64,000 bases of DNA from Candidatus Binatia bacterium (GCA_951812575.1 OX638322.1:1173925-1237924); one strand, 5' to 3'; positions 8,510 to 18,230 are shown, numbered from the stretch's first letter. Notes: generated by a model from the letters alone, not told the origin. Program-made: numbers and translations.

Positions 8510-8998
8510 CTATCGTTTTGCCAAGACCACTGCTCCGACCACCGCGACTAAGAGCAGGATGCCGGTGATTTCAAAGGGCAGCAGATACGTGGTGAAGAGC
8601 TGACTGCCCAAGGCTTCGACCGTTCCGAAGTTCTCGGGCAAGCTGCGCTCGGCCTGCTCGGACGAGGAGCGTTGCAGCAGCAGACCCAGTTCCGCCACCA
8701 GGATGACGCCGCCGATAATAGCCGCCCGGCCCAAGCCGCGGCGTGGTGTCGGCTGGGTGTCGCTCTGCAAATTGAGCAGCATAATCACAAATAAAAACAG
8801 GACCATGATCGCCCCGGCGTACACAATGATCTGGAGCGCGGCGACCATATGAGCGTCCAGGAACAGAAAATAGACCGCCAGCAGAAAAAGGGTCAGGACC
8901 AGAAAGAGGGCACTATAGACTGGGCTGGGATGGGCAATCACCATAATCGCGATCACGACCAACGGAATAGCCAAGGCAAAGAAGGTCACGAAATCCAT
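8510..8998 (-). CDS. nuoJ: NADH-quinone oxidoreductase subunit J
   Basis: This is a 162-residue membrane subunit of complex I. The helix IIVYAGAIMVLFLFVIML is the conserved TM3 pi-bulge region that drives conformational coupling in the family. I chose ATG 8998 (MDFVTFFALAIP), 5 bp after the nuoH stop; the longer frame upstream overlaps nuoH. Five hydrophobic helices are visible, as expected. The C-terminus (LLLVAVVGAVVLAKR) ends just before the nonamer repeat. Confidence 0.94.
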   Translation of the reverse strand: MDFVTFFALAIPLVVIAIMVIAHPSPVYSALFLVLTLFLLAVYFLFLDAHMVAALQIIVYAGAIMVLFLFVIMLLNLQSDTQPTPRRGLGRAAIIGGVILVAELGLLLQRSSSEQAERSLPENFGTVEALGSQLFTTYLLPFEITGILLLVAVVGAVVLAKR

Positions 8999-9003
8999 AG
9001 CGT

Positions 9004-10095
9004 CTACTCGAAAAGGAGAATAATCAGCGCGGTCAGCATAACGTTGGCCAGCGCTAGCGGGAGGAGAATTTTCCACCCCAGGCTGATGAGTTGGTCATAG
9101 CGGAAGCGGGGCAGGGTCCAGCGAATCATGATCTGGAGCCAGCAGAAGAAGAGTACCTTCAGCGTAAACGCCCCGACCTGAAGCAAGGTCACGAGGAGTG
9201 AGGGCAGCGCGAGAGTGCCGCCCCACGGAAAATGAAATCCGTCGCGCAGCAGAAACGGGACCTGCCAACCGCCGAAGAAGAGCGTGGTAATCAGCCCGGC
9301 AACGATAATGGCTTCGACAAAGTCGCCCAGCATGAACATGGCCTGCTTGGCGCCGGAGTACTCGGTGAAATAGCCGGATATCAGCTCGGACTCAGCTTCG
9401 GGCAGATCAAACGGAATCCGTTTGCTCTCGGCTATTCCGGCGGCCAAAAAGATCAGAAAGGCCACCGGTTGATAGACAATGCCCCAGGCCGGAATCCAGC
9501 CACCGATCAGCGCGCCTTGGGCGCGCGTAATCTCCTGTAAGTCCAGCGAGCCAAAGGTCAGGACCACGCCGATGAGCGCCAGCCCCAACGGAATTTCGTA
9601 CGAGATCATCTGGGCGGAGCCCCGAATCCCGCCCAAGAGCGCCCAGCGATTATTGGAGGCCCAGCCACCGAGGACAACGCCGTACACGCTGAGTGAGACC
9701 ATCGCCAAGACATACAGAATGCCGATGTTCAGATTGGCGGCCTGAAGCGTAATTTCCCGCCCGCCGATAATCAGCACGTCGCCAAACGGAATCACAATAA
9801 AGGTGACCAATAAGGGTACCAGGCCAATAGCCGGCGCAAGCGTGTGCAGTAGCTTGTCCGCCCCCGGAGGCACAAAGTCTTCTTTAGTAAACAGCTTGAT
9901 GGGGTCAGCCACCAGGGTGTTCACGATGCCAAGATTAAAGGGGAGTTTTCCAAACACAGCGGCTCGATTGGCCCCAATCCGATCTTGCAGAACCGCGCTG
10001 CCTTTGCGCTCTACCCACAGCAGCAGCCCACCGAGATTCAACACCATCAGCACCATCAGCAGGGTCAGGCTAAACGTGATGAGAAAATCTATCAT
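9004..10095 (-). CDS. nuoH: NADH-quinone oxidoreductase subunit H
   Basis: This 363-residue membrane subunit joins the peripheral and membrane arms and lines the quinone chamber. Diagnostic segments are VERKGSAVLQDRIGANRA near residue 30 and RIPFDLPEAESELISGYFTE near residue 225 (acidic loop of the E-channel). In canonical operons nuoG precedes and nuoI follows nuoH. Here nuoE precedes by 14 bp and nuoJ follows by 5 bp, with no room for either missing gene. Confidence 0.95.
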   Translation of the reverse strand: MIDFLITFSLTLLMVLMVLNLGGLLLWVERKGSAVLQDRIGANRAAVFGKLPFNLGIVNTLVADPIKLFTKEDFVPPGADKLLHTLAPAIGLVPLLVTFIVIPFGDVLIIGGREITLQAANLNIGILYVLAMVSLSVYGVVLGGWASNNRWALLGGIRGSAQMISYEIPLGLALIGVVLTFGSLDLQEITRAQGALIGGWIPAWGIVYQPVAFLIFLAAGIAESKRIPFDLPEAESELISGYFTEYSGAKQAMFMLGDFVEAIIVAGLITTLFFGGWQVPFLLRDGFHFPWGGTLALPSLLVTLLQVGAFTLKVLFFCWLQIMIRWTLPRFRYDQLISLGWKILLPLALANVMLTALIILLFE

Positions 10096-10109
10096 ACGGC
10101 GTCTGACGT

Positions 10110-10616
10110 TCAGGCTCCTGGTGTGGAGGCAGATTCGGCCTGCTTTGCCAACTCATCGATCAGGCTGAGCATACTCTCCGGGGTCTGCTTCTCGTGATAG
10201 TCGTCGTTGACCTGGATAACGGGAGCGGTGCCGCACGAACCCAGGCATTCGACCTCGCTCAGTGAAAACACCTTATCGCCAGTGGTCTGACCGACTTTGA
10301 CGCCGAGCCGGTCTTCCAGGCAGCGGACAATTTTTTCAGCGCCGACCAGGGTGCAGGACAGGTTGGTGCAGACCTGTACGTGACACTGCCCCATCGGCTC
10401 CTTGTAGAACATGGTGTAAAAGGTCGCGACACCCTGCACATAGGCCGGGGACAGGTCGAGCAAATCGGCAACATGCTCCATTGCGTCGGGGCTCAGATAA
10501 CCGAACTCGGTCTGCGCCAGCCACAGTGTCGGCAGAATGGCCGCCTGCTTGGTCGGATAGCGCGTCAGCACTTCCTCAAACCGTTTGTGCGTTTCCGCTG
10601 AAAATCGGACAGCCAT
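10110..10616 (-). CDS. nuoE: NADH-quinone oxidoreductase subunit E
   Basis: This is a 168-residue soluble subunit of the NADH-oxidising module. Four cysteines of the thioredoxin-like [2Fe-2S] (N1a) site are visible as VCTNLSC (about 81-87) and ECLGSCGTAP (about 122-131). It normally pairs with NuoF (FMN, NADH site), which is absent from this cluster. The gap to nuoD upstream is filled by a nonamer hairpin repeat. The start ATG 10616 gives the usual N-terminus (FSAETHKRFEEVLTRYP). Confidence 0.93.
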   Translation of the reverse strand: MAVRFSAETHKRFEEVLTRYPTKQAAILPTLWLAQTEFGYLSPDAMEHVADLLDLSPAYVQGVATFYTMFYKEPMGQCHVQVCTNLSCTLVGAEKIVRCLEDRLGVKVGQTTGDKVFSLSEVECLGSCGTAPVIQVNDDYHEKQTPESMLSLIDELAKQAESASTPGA

Positions 10617-10637
10617 AATCTGCTCTCAGCACTTTTA

Positions 10638-10699
10638 TGAGTCTGTCGAGTCTATTGAGTCCATGGGGTCTGTTGGGTCAAGACCCCGTAGACCCCGTA
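10638..10699. repeat. nonamer hairpin repeat, locus 3 (nuoD-nuoE gap)
   Basis: Units GAGTCTGTC, GAGTCTATT, GAGTCCATG, GGGTCTGTT and GGGTC are followed by a short complementary arm AAGACCCCGTAGACCCCGT. The right end abuts the nuoD stop codon (TAA, minus strand, 10700-10702). Confidence 0.85.
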
Positions 10700-11959
10700 T
10701 TAACGGTCACACTCCCCACCAATCATGTTGATCATGCCAAACGTCGTAATAATGTCAGAGATCAGACACCCGCGTAACATCTCGCCCAGGGCCGCCATAC
10801 CGAAAAAACAGGGCGGACGAACCCGGACGCGATACGGGCGGCCGCTGCCGTCACTGACCAGATAAAAGCTGAGTTCGCCGTTGGCGCCTTCTACACTCAG
10901 AAACGCCTCTCCGGGCGGAATTTTGACGCCCTCTATGACCAGCTTGAAATGGTTCATCAGACCCTCGATATTGCCGTACACCTGTTTTTTTTCAGGCAGC
11001 GTAATACTGGGGTCATCAATACGAATCGGGCCGCTCGGAATACCGTTCAGGGCCTGCTCAATGATGGCCATGCTCTGTTTGATTTCCTCAAAGCGCACGG
11101 AGAAACGGTCGTAATTGTCGCCCTGGGTGCCGGTCGGGATGTCAAACTCAAAACGCTCATAGCCCGAGTAGGGCTGCGCCTTGCGCACATCGTAGGGGAC
11201 ACCGGTTGCGCGCAGCAGCGGCCCGGTGAGGCTGTACGAAATCGCATCTTCCGGAGACATGATGCCAACCCCGGACATGCGGTCAATGAATATCCGATTC
11301 TTGGACAGCAACGTGTCACAGTCACCCAGGAGGCGACGTATATCGGCAAACGCCGCCCGCACGCGCTCGGCAAAGTCCTGTGGCAGATCGTGCGTGATAC
11401 CACCGACCCGGGCATAGCTGACCGTCAGGCGGGCGCCGGTCACGGCCGTGACCAGATCGTACAGGGTCTCACGCGATTCCATCAGATAGAACCCCACGGA
11501 AATCGCGCCGGCTTCAGCCGCGGCCATACCCAGACACGTCAAATGGTCAGTAATCCGCGAAATCTCACTCATGATGACCCGGATATACTGGCAGCGTTCC
11601 GGGACCTCAACGTCAAGCAGGCGTTCGGCCGTCAGGGCAAAGGCCACATTATTAATGAGTGGTGAGGAGTAATTCAGGCGGTCGGTGTAGGGGATGCAGT
11701 GATTCCAGGTGCGCTGCTCACACATCTTCTCAAAGCCGCGGTGCAGATAGCCGATCTCGACATCGCAGTTGAGTATTTTTTCCCCGTCAAGGGTGAGGTT
11801 GAATTTGATTGTGCCATGGGTTGCCGGATGGGACGGACCCATCTGCAATTCCATGATTTCAGAGGTGGGGTCGTGTTCGGCAACCTGACCCCCCTGTGTC
11901 CCCCCCGTTAGGGGGGATTGAGGGGAGTTATGAAGAAGGGGGGCCGCGGCTTCCGCCAT
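10700..11959 (-). CDS. nuoD: NADH-quinone oxidoreductase subunit D
   Basis: This 419-residue 49-kDa quinone-site subunit carries MGPSHPATHGTIKFNL, VEIGYLHRGFEK and RTWNHCIPYTDRLNY near the N-terminus and ends DIITTFGMINMIGGECDR, the canonical NuoD C-terminus. It forms the quinone pocket with NuoB, which is missing here. Residues 8-24 or so (LLHNSPQSPLTGGTQGGQ) are encoded by a poly-C/poly-G hairpin repeat, so the N-terminus looks extended. Translation could also begin at a later site nearer DPTSEIMELQ. Confidence 0.95.
   Translation of the reverse strand: MAEAAAPLLHNSPQSPLTGGTQGGQVAEHDPTSEIMELQMGPSHPATHGTIKFNLTLDGEKILNCDVEIGYLHRGFEKMCEQRTWNHCIPYTDRLNYSSPLINNVAFALTAERLLDVEVPERCQYIRVIMSEISRITDHLTCLGMAAAEAGAISVGFYLMESRETLYDLVTAVTGARLTVSYARVGGITHDLPQDFAERVRAAFADIRRLLGDCDTLLSKNRIFIDRMSGVGIMSPEDAISYSLTGPLLRATGVPYDVRKAQPYSGYERFEFDIPTGTQGDNYDRFSVRFEEIKQSMAIIEQALNGIPSGPIRIDDPSITLPEKKQVYGNIEGLMNHFKLVIEGVKIPPGEAFLSVEGANGELSFYLVSDGSGRPYRVRVRPPCFFGMAALGEMLRGCLISDIITTFGMINMIGGECDR
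11887..11937. repeat. CCCCCC/GGGGGG hairpin repeat in the nuoD N-terminus
   Basis: A CCCCCCGTTAGGGGGG palindrome with flanking C-rich and G-rich units lies in frame within the first 25 codons of nuoD. Poly-C/poly-G palindromes of this type are, from memory, frequent in cyanobacterial and deltaproteobacterial genomes. Confidence 0.6.
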
Positions 11960-11965
11960 AGGTTG

Positions 11966-12475
11966 TTACCCTTTATGCCATGGGTTGGTAATGGGGTCGC
12001 GTTCTTCGACCAGGGGTTGACGTTTGTTGACCGGATAGTCTTTGCGGAGCGGATGGCCGCGGAATTCTTCATACATCAGGATGCGACGCAGGTCCGGGTG
12101 GTCGGTAAACGTAATCCCAAACATATCCCAGACTTCGCGCTCCAGCCAGTCTGCCGACTTCCAGACTGACGCAGCCGAGGGCAACTGAGCACTCTCCTCC
12201 GTAAGTCGAACTTTGACCCGCAGGCGATGATTATGGGTCAGTGAATGCAGGTGGTAAACAACCTCGAAGCGCGGCTCTTTCCCGAAAAAATCAACCCCGG
12301 TTATATCGAGTAACAGGTTGAAAGCAAAATCCGGATGTTCCTTGAGCTGGCTCAAAACAGTCAGCAGGTCGTCCCGATCAATGACAATCGTATCATTCCC
12401 GTGCGAGGAATGCCGCTCTTGTATCGTGCCGGACAAGGCCGTCTCGATATGAGAGAGAATGTCTGCTTCAGCCAT
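11966..12475 (-). CDS. nuoC: NADH-quinone oxidoreductase subunit C
   Basis: This 169-residue 30-kDa subunit of the complex I hydrophilic arm has FEVVYHLHSLTHNHRLRVKV and the signature WLEREVWDMFGITFTDHPDL followed by RRILMYEEFRGHPLRKDYP. It ends shortly after, as NuoC does, and is not fused to NuoD. It begins 17 bp after the nuoA stop; nuoB normally lies between nuoA and nuoC and is absent here. The gap to nuoD is 6 bp. Confidence 0.95.
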   Translation of the reverse strand: MAEADILSHIETALSGTIQERHSSHGNDTIVIDRDDLLTVLSQLKEHPDFAFNLLLDITGVDFFGKEPRFEVVYHLHSLTHNHRLRVKVRLTEESAQLPSAASVWKSADWLEREVWDMFGITFTDHPDLRRILMYEEFRGHPLRKDYPVNKRQPLVEERDPITNPWHKG

Positions 12476-12492
12476 GTCTGCCTACGGGCTGG

Positions 12493-12846
12493 TCAGGTCG
12501 ATTCCAGCCCCCCCTTTTTCACCTCATAGACCAAACCCACAACCAGCACGAGCACGAAGAGTAACATGGCCATGAAGCCGAACAGGCCCAACTGGCGGAA
12601 GACGACCGCCCAGGGATAGAGGAAGACCACTTCGACATCAAAGACAATGAAGAGGATAGCGGCGAGATAGAATTTGACGGAAAAGCGTCCCCACGCAGAA
12701 CCGCTGGGTGGATTGCCACACTCGAACGGTTCGTCCTTGACCGCCGAGTGGGTTTTGACGCCGAGCAGCGTGCTCGCAAAGGTCATGACCAAAGCCACAA
12801 CTCCACCCAGGATCAGCGCAATCAGGACGGGAACGTATTGATCCAT
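12493..12846 (-). CDS. nuoA: NADH-quinone oxidoreductase subunit A
   Basis: This 117-residue, three-helix membrane subunit contains the loop FECGNPPSGSAWGRFSVKFY and the helix LFIVFDVEVVFLYPW, both diagnostic of NuoA. It is the first gene of the minus-strand complex I cluster, so the promoter should lie within 12847-13141. The next gene downstream is nuoC. Confidence 0.95.
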   Translation of the reverse strand: MDQYVPVLIALILGGVVALVMTFASTLLGVKTHSAVKDEPFECGNPPSGSAWGRFSVKFYLAAILFIVFDVEVVFLYPWAVVFRQLGLFGFMAMLLFVLVLVVGLVYEVKKGGLEST

Positions 12847-13141
12847 AGCAAGCTCTTGTCAACTCCGACAGCTACGATAGGCAGCGTATGATCGTGTTGT
12901 CATCTGCCCAATGCCCTCGGCACAAGATACAGAGGCCCGGCACGGTGTCAACAACCCCAAGCACCGGCTTTCTCTACCCTAGACACGGAGCTGTGGCCCC
13001 TTCTTGCTGGTCGCTTTTTCGTGCAGGCGCGCTCGGTCCGTTCAACCGTCCACGGTTGCCTCGTCCCTTCCTTGCAGGAGGACTAGGGAGGTGGTAAACC
13101 TCTTGCACACACGCGGCCCTGGAGGATGGGCCTATATCATG
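12847..13141. other. intergenic region upstream of nuoA and tRNA-Ser
   Basis: This 295-bp gap between divergently read units should carry the nuo promoter (minus strand) and the tRNA-Ser promoter (plus strand). I see no confident -35/-10 pair, no coding segment and no known riboswitch. A short imperfect hairpin (GGAGGACTAGGGAGG / ACCTCTTG area) lies near 13075-13105. Confidence 0.4.
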
Positions 13142-13231
<90 letters not shown>

Positions 13232-13233
13232 GT

Positions 13234-13340
13234 GGTGATAGCTAGGTCCTGCGCAAGGGAAGCCGGGAAATCCGTCAGGTCCGGAAGGAAGCAGCGGTAC
13301 CGGAACTCTCCCTGTGCCGCAGGGTAGCCTAGCTATCACC
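13234..13340 (+). ncRNA. ffs: signal recognition particle RNA, small bacterial type (4.5S)
   Basis: The conserved apical domain CAGGTCCGGAAGGAAGCAGC, with its GGAA tetraloop and Ffh-binding bulges, is present near 13278-13297. It is flanked by GGTCCTGCGC and GCCGCAGGGTAGCC arms. The outer helix extends as GGTGATAGCTA / TAGCTATCACC, which may double as a terminator. It guides Ffh to nascent membrane and secretory proteins. The order SRP RNA-dnaX-ybaB-recR is common in bacteria. Confidence 0.95.
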
Positions 13341-13405
13341 CCTGACGACAGTAGAGTGACATCGCAGCGTAACACACCGGACAACTCCAAACCCTCGGCC
13401 ATGCT

Positions 13406-15145
<1,740 letters not shown>

Positions 15146-15170
15146 ACACGGAAGACGTGGAGGACACAGC

Positions 15171-15488
15171 ATGGCACACAATATGGGAGATATGATGAAG
15201 CAGGCCCAGCAGTTGCAGGCCAAACTGGCTCAGATTCAGGAAGAGGCCGGGAAAAAGACGGTTGAAGCCTCAGCCGGTGGCAGCATGGTCACGGCGACGG
15301 TGAACGGCAAGTTGGAGCTCGTCGCGCTGCGTATTGATCCGGCAGTGGCCTCAGCCGATGATGTCGAAATGCTGCAAGACCTCGTTACCGCCGCAGTGAA
15401 CGAGGGCATTCGGCAAGCCCAGAGCATGATGGCCACTGAAATGGGAAAAGTCACCGGCGGACTCAAGATTCCTGGGCTGAACGCGTGA
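15171..15488 (+). CDS. ybaB: YbaB/EbfC family nucleoid-associated protein
   Basis: This 105-residue protein starts at ATG 15171 (MAHNMGDMMKQAQQLQAKLA), 7 bases after GGAGGA. An N-terminal coiled helix is followed by the beta core VTATVNGKLELVALRIDP and a C-terminal helix with MATEMGKVTGGLKIPG, typical of EbfC. These proteins bind DNA as dimers. The position between dnaX and recR is the classical one, and the three are often co-transcribed. The stop codon is directly followed by a copy of the 55-bp palindromic element. Confidence 0.93.
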   Translation: MAHNMGDMMKQAQQLQAKLAQIQEEAGKKTVEASAGGSMVTATVNGKLELVALRIDPAVASADDVEMLQDLVTAAVNEGIRQAQSMMATEMGKVTGGLKIPGLNA

Positions 15489-15541
15489 AAGAGGAAACGT
15501 GTCCAGCCTTTGCATGTCTGTTGGAGGACACGCTTCCTCTT
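15489..15541. repeat. 55-bp palindromic element, copy 1 (ybaB-recR gap)
   Basis: The arms AAGAGGAAACGTGTCC and GGACACGCTTCCTCTT pair with a single G-T or mismatch position. The asymmetric core contains AGCCTTTGCAT and CTGTTGGA. It begins right after the ybaB stop. Confidence 0.85.
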
Positions 15542-15566
15542 GAGAGCATTGACGATGAGGGATGTA

Positions 15567-15621
15567 AAAGAGTAAACGTATCCAGCATCTGCATCTTTAT
15601 TGGAGGACACGTTTACTCTTT
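15567..15621. repeat. 55-bp palindromic element, copy 2 (immediately before recR)
   Basis: The arms AAAGAGTAAACGTATCC and GGACACGTTTACTCTTT form the hairpin; the core is AGCATCTGCATCTTTATT. It ends at the base before the recR ATG. Its internal GGAGGA (15602-15607) is the only Shine-Dalgarno-like sequence upstream of recR, at an unusually long 14-nt spacing. Confidence 0.87.
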
Positions 15622-16221
15622 ATGACGACGCTGACCCCCGCCCTGGCGCGCCTGGTCCAAGAGTTGGGGAGACTGCCGGGAATTGGAGAGAAAACCGCGA
15701 CGCGCTTGGCCATGTTCATCCTGGGCGCGGGGCGGGACTATGTCGAAAGTCTGGCCGAGTCCATCTGGGCGGTGAAGACCGAGACCACCCTATGCCAGGA
15801 ATGCTTTGGGCTGGCTGAGGGCGAGCGATGTGCTATTTGTCGCGACCCGCAGCGGAGTGCCGAGTCGATCTGCATCGTCGAAGAACCGGCCGACCTGATG
15901 GCCGTCGAGCGGGCGCACGAATATACGGGTCGCTATCATGTCCTGCACGGCGTTTTATCCCCCCTCGATGGTATTGGGCCGGATGAACTCAAGATTGCTC
16001 CCCTCCTGGACCGCCTGCGCTCCGGTACGGTGAAAGAGGTCATTATTGCGACCAACCCCAATGTCGAAGGCGAGGCCACCGCGTTGTATTTGGCCAAGGT
16101 CATCAAGCCGCTGGGCGTCCAGGTGAGCCGGATTGCCCATGGCATTCCGATGGGCGGCGATGTGGAATACACCGACGCGGTCACCCTCGGCCGGGCGATT
16201 GAGGGCCGGCGAGAGATGTAA
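15622..16221 (+). CDS. recR: recombination mediator protein RecR
   Basis: This 199-residue protein has the full RecR architecture. A helix-hairpin-helix (RLPGIGEKTATRLA, about 16-30) comes first, then a four-cysteine zinc motif (CQECFGLAEGERCAIC, about 58-73), then a Toprim domain from about 80 (SICIVEEPADLMAVE) ending GAVTLGRAIEGRRE-like. It acts with RecO and RecF to load RecA on gapped DNA. The 3' 428 bp and the 59 bp after the stop are duplicated at 17737-18223. The 5' end abuts a palindromic element that may provide its ribosome-binding site. Confidence 0.95.
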   Translation: MTTLTPALARLVQELGRLPGIGEKTATRLAMFILGAGRDYVESLAESIWAVKTETTLCQECFGLAEGERCAICRDPQRSAESICIVEEPADLMAVERAHEYTGRYHVLHGVLSPLDGIGPDELKIAPLLDRLRSGTVKEVIIATNPNVEGEATALYLAKVIKPLGVQVSRIAHGIPMGGDVEYTDAVTLGRAIEGRREM

Positions 16222-16280
16222 TCCCACCTTTACTCTTATTTTTTCCTTTGCTAAAACTGCGCTGGCAATAATACTGCCTG
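15794..16280 (+). repeat. 487-bp direct repeat, copy A (recR 3' part and flank)
   Basis: This aligns without gaps to 17737-18223 at a fixed offset of 1943 bp. By my count, positions 15794-16170 differ at about 28 sites, mostly third codon positions. Positions 16171-16280 are identical to 18114-18223. The repeat encloses 1456 bp of unrelated cargo (16281-17736). Confidence 0.9.
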
Positions 16281-16538
16281 CTGGGTTGCCGGATCTTTGG
16301 TCGTGTCTCCAGCGTTATTGAATACCCTGACAACTGGGTCCGTTCGTAGCTCTCCCAGGTCGCTTGCTCTCCCCTTCACTTCGATCGCAAAAATCATTGG
16401 GCGGGTTGACCGCGCCGTTGACAGCGCACTCTCGATCTGGCTTCTAATGTTGAGCAGGGATCGGGCCTGAGTTTGTAGTGCTTCGCCTTCGCTAAGTTGG
16501 TCCTCCGAATACGAACTCAAAAATTTCTCAAGCCGCAC
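16251..16538 (-). CDS. uncharacterised protein, possibly truncated at the repeat junction
   Basis: The frame with a GTG start gives 95 residues. The same frame stays open upstream to about 16652 without a standard start, so the true gene may be longer. The middle (IESALSTARSTRPMIFAIEV) and KGRASDLGELRTDPVVRVF look like a real folded protein. The last 9 or so codons come from the recR-flank repeat, so the native C-terminus was probably lost when the cargo joined. A competing plus-strand frame (16471-16698) ends in ATGA overlap with the next gene, so the coding strand is not certain. Function unknown. Confidence 0.35.
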   Translation of the reverse strand: MRLEKFLSSYSEDQLSEGEALQTQARSLLNIRSQIESALSTARSTRPMIFAIEVKGRASDLGELRTDPVVRVFNNAGDTTKDPATQQAVLLPAQF

Positions 16539-16694
16539 ATCGTTGGCGGCAACTGCGTCCTCAAGAAAGGATAGTGCGCTAAAACCGATTGCGTACCAGG
16601 CGGAATTTCGCGATCCGGTTGTACAAACTGCCAGTCCAGGGGATCTTTATGAACTGATTCTCGACAAGGTGTCGGAAAATGCGGAGGGTGCACA

Positions 16695-17261
16695 ATGACA
16701 TACAAAACCAAACGGAATATACTCAGTCGGCCTCTATACATGCTACTGGCGGTGGCGCTATGCGTCGGAGTGGTGTCTCGCGTAAACGCGGCCTACTACC
16801 CGACTGGCGGTGACCTTTACTACAATGGCCATCTCTACTTAGACTCCTATTTCTACTGGACTTCATTGGGACCATGGTCGATCTCGAACCCTGGGTACGA
16901 GCACGACCTGTGGGTTCACAATCCAAATTTTTTCGTATCTACATGCGTCTCGTACACCAATCTGCCGAGTGGGTACAATGATTGCCCCACAGCGGGCATA
17001 GGCGACCCCAACGGTCCGGTCTTTAGCTTTGGATCGTTCGATGCCGACGCTGTGTCTGACAGTACATATTATTGGGGGGCATGGGAGTTTTATACGCACG
17101 GCTCAGCCGGGACCACACCGTTCAATCTACAGGGTCAGGAAAATGAAAACACTTGTTTGGGTCTACCGACAATCTGGTGCATGTATGCAACTCAGACGCA
17201 CAATTTGATCACTGGATGGCATATGAATTGGGGAGGATATCCAGGCATTATAGACTTTTGA
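16695..17261 (+). CDS. secreted protein of unknown function (188 aa)
   Basis: An N-terminal signal peptide (positively charged start, LLAVALCVGVVS hydrophobic core, VNA-AY cleavage near 33) leads a mature domain unusually rich in Tyr, Trp, Gly and Asn (YYPTGGDLYYNGHLYLDSYF; EHDLWVHNPNFFVSTC). Four cysteines (in the STCVSY, YNDCPT, ENTCLG and IWCMY contexts) could form two disulfides. I do not recognise the family. It lies within the 1.46-kb cargo between the recR repeats, with lower GC than its surroundings, which suggests transfer. Confidence 0.6.
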   Translation: MTYKTKRNILSRPLYMLLAVALCVGVVSRVNAAYYPTGGDLYYNGHLYLDSYFYWTSLGPWSISNPGYEHDLWVHNPNFFVSTCVSYTNLPSGYNDCPTAGIGDPNGPVFSFGSFDADAVSDSTYYWGAWEFYTHGSAGTTPFNLQGQENENTCLGLPTIWCMYATQTHNLITGWHMNWGGYPGIIDF

Positions 17262-17298
17262 CGGAGCAGATGAACATGGTGATAACTGAGCTACAAAC

Positions 17299-17712
17299 AT
17301 GCGGCGACTAGCGGCCTCTTTGGCAATTGTCCTTCTGGCGGGCGCTGTCGGCTTCGCAGTCACGAAGTTGGCAGCGCCCAACCAAGCGTCGTCGTTAACG
17401 GCCACGGAGGAAACTATCACCGACGAAATACTAGCCTCTGCACTGCGTTGCTTAGATAATCCGATCCAACGCTTTCCGATTCTACAGTACGGGGTGGATT
17501 CGCTCGTACCCCTACCACGCGGGAACTCCCAGTTCGAAGCGAATATCGCTATTTCGGACGAGCGACCGGGAGCCTCTCTTACTCCTGGCAAGAGCCGTCT
17601 GAGTCGCGATCGGGGTAGCTACCGCGCAGAAGTGACGGCGTATACGATATTCGCTATTCCGCTTTATACGATCCTCGTCGAGACTCCGGGCGAGTGTTCG
17701 GTCGTTAGGTAA
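17299..17712 (+). CDS. small protein with N-terminal membrane anchor or signal (137 aa)
   Basis: It starts MRRLAASLAIVLLAGAVGFAV, a signal peptide or single anchor, followed by a polar region with no motif I recognise. Two cysteines are present (LRCLDN; ECSVVR). It lies 37 bp after the secreted 188-aa protein on the same strand and could form a two-gene unit with it. It ends 24 bp before the second recR repeat begins. Coding status rests on the intact frame and plausible N-terminus only. Confidence 0.45.
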   Translation: MRRLAASLAIVLLAGAVGFAVTKLAAPNQASSLTATEETITDEILASALRCLDNPIQRFPILQYGVDSLVPLPRGNSQFEANIAISDERPGASLTPGKSRLSRDRGSYRAEVTAYTIFAIPLYTILVETPGECSVVR

Positions 17713-17736
17713 GAGCAGAGCGAGGCAAGAAACGGC

Positions 17737-18164
17737 GCCAGGAATGTTTTGGGCTGGCCGAGGGCGATCAGTGTGCCATTTGTCGCGACCCGCAACGGAG
17801 TGCCGAGTCGATCTGCATCGTCGAAGAACCGGCCGACCTGATGGCCGTCGAACGCTCGCACGAATATACGGGTCGCTATCATGTCCTGCACGGCGTTTTA
17901 TCCCCACTTGACGGCATTGGGCCGGATGAACTCAAAATTGCCCCCCTCCTGGACCGCCTGCGCTCCGGTACGGTGCAAGAGGTCATTATTGCGACCAACC
18001 CCAATGTCGAAGGAGAAGCGACCGCATTGTATCTGGCCAAGGTCATTAAGCCACTGGGCGTCCAGGTGAGTCGGATTGCCCACGGCATTCCGATGGGCGG
18101 CGATGTGGAGTATACCGACGCGGTCACCCTCGGCCGGGCGATTGAGGGCCGGCGAGAGATGTAA
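17737..18164 (+). pseudogene. recR 3' fragment (second copy)
   Basis: This encodes the RecR C-terminal 142 residues, from the middle of the zinc motif through the Toprim domain to the stop. It lacks the HhH domain and the first zinc cysteine. Compared with the intact gene it has about 28 base changes but only about four amino-acid changes (ER to DQ, A to S, K to Q). That implies the fragment diverged in a functional recR of a relative before arriving here. A start at 17841 is possible but would give only the Toprim part. Confidence 0.9.
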
Positions 18165-18223
18165 TCCCACCTTTACTCTTATTTTTTCCTTTGCTAAAAC
18201 TGCGCTGGCAATAATACTGCCTG
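17737..18223 (+). repeat. 487-bp direct repeat, copy B
   Basis: This is the partner of 15794-16280. The terminal 110 bp are identical and the upstream 377 bp are about 92-93% identical by eye. The right end stops 7 bp before tRNA-Asn. Confidence 0.9.
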
Positions 18224-18230
18224 GCTCTAA

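Noticed and set aside
15489..15621. Palindromic elements as simple Rho-independent terminators
   Set aside because: The asymmetric core and arm sequence are conserved across copies, two copies lie inside coding frames, and there are no consistent T-runs.
17841..18164. Second recR as a functional gene
   Set aside because: It lacks the HhH domain and part of the zinc motif; only a 3' fragment is present.
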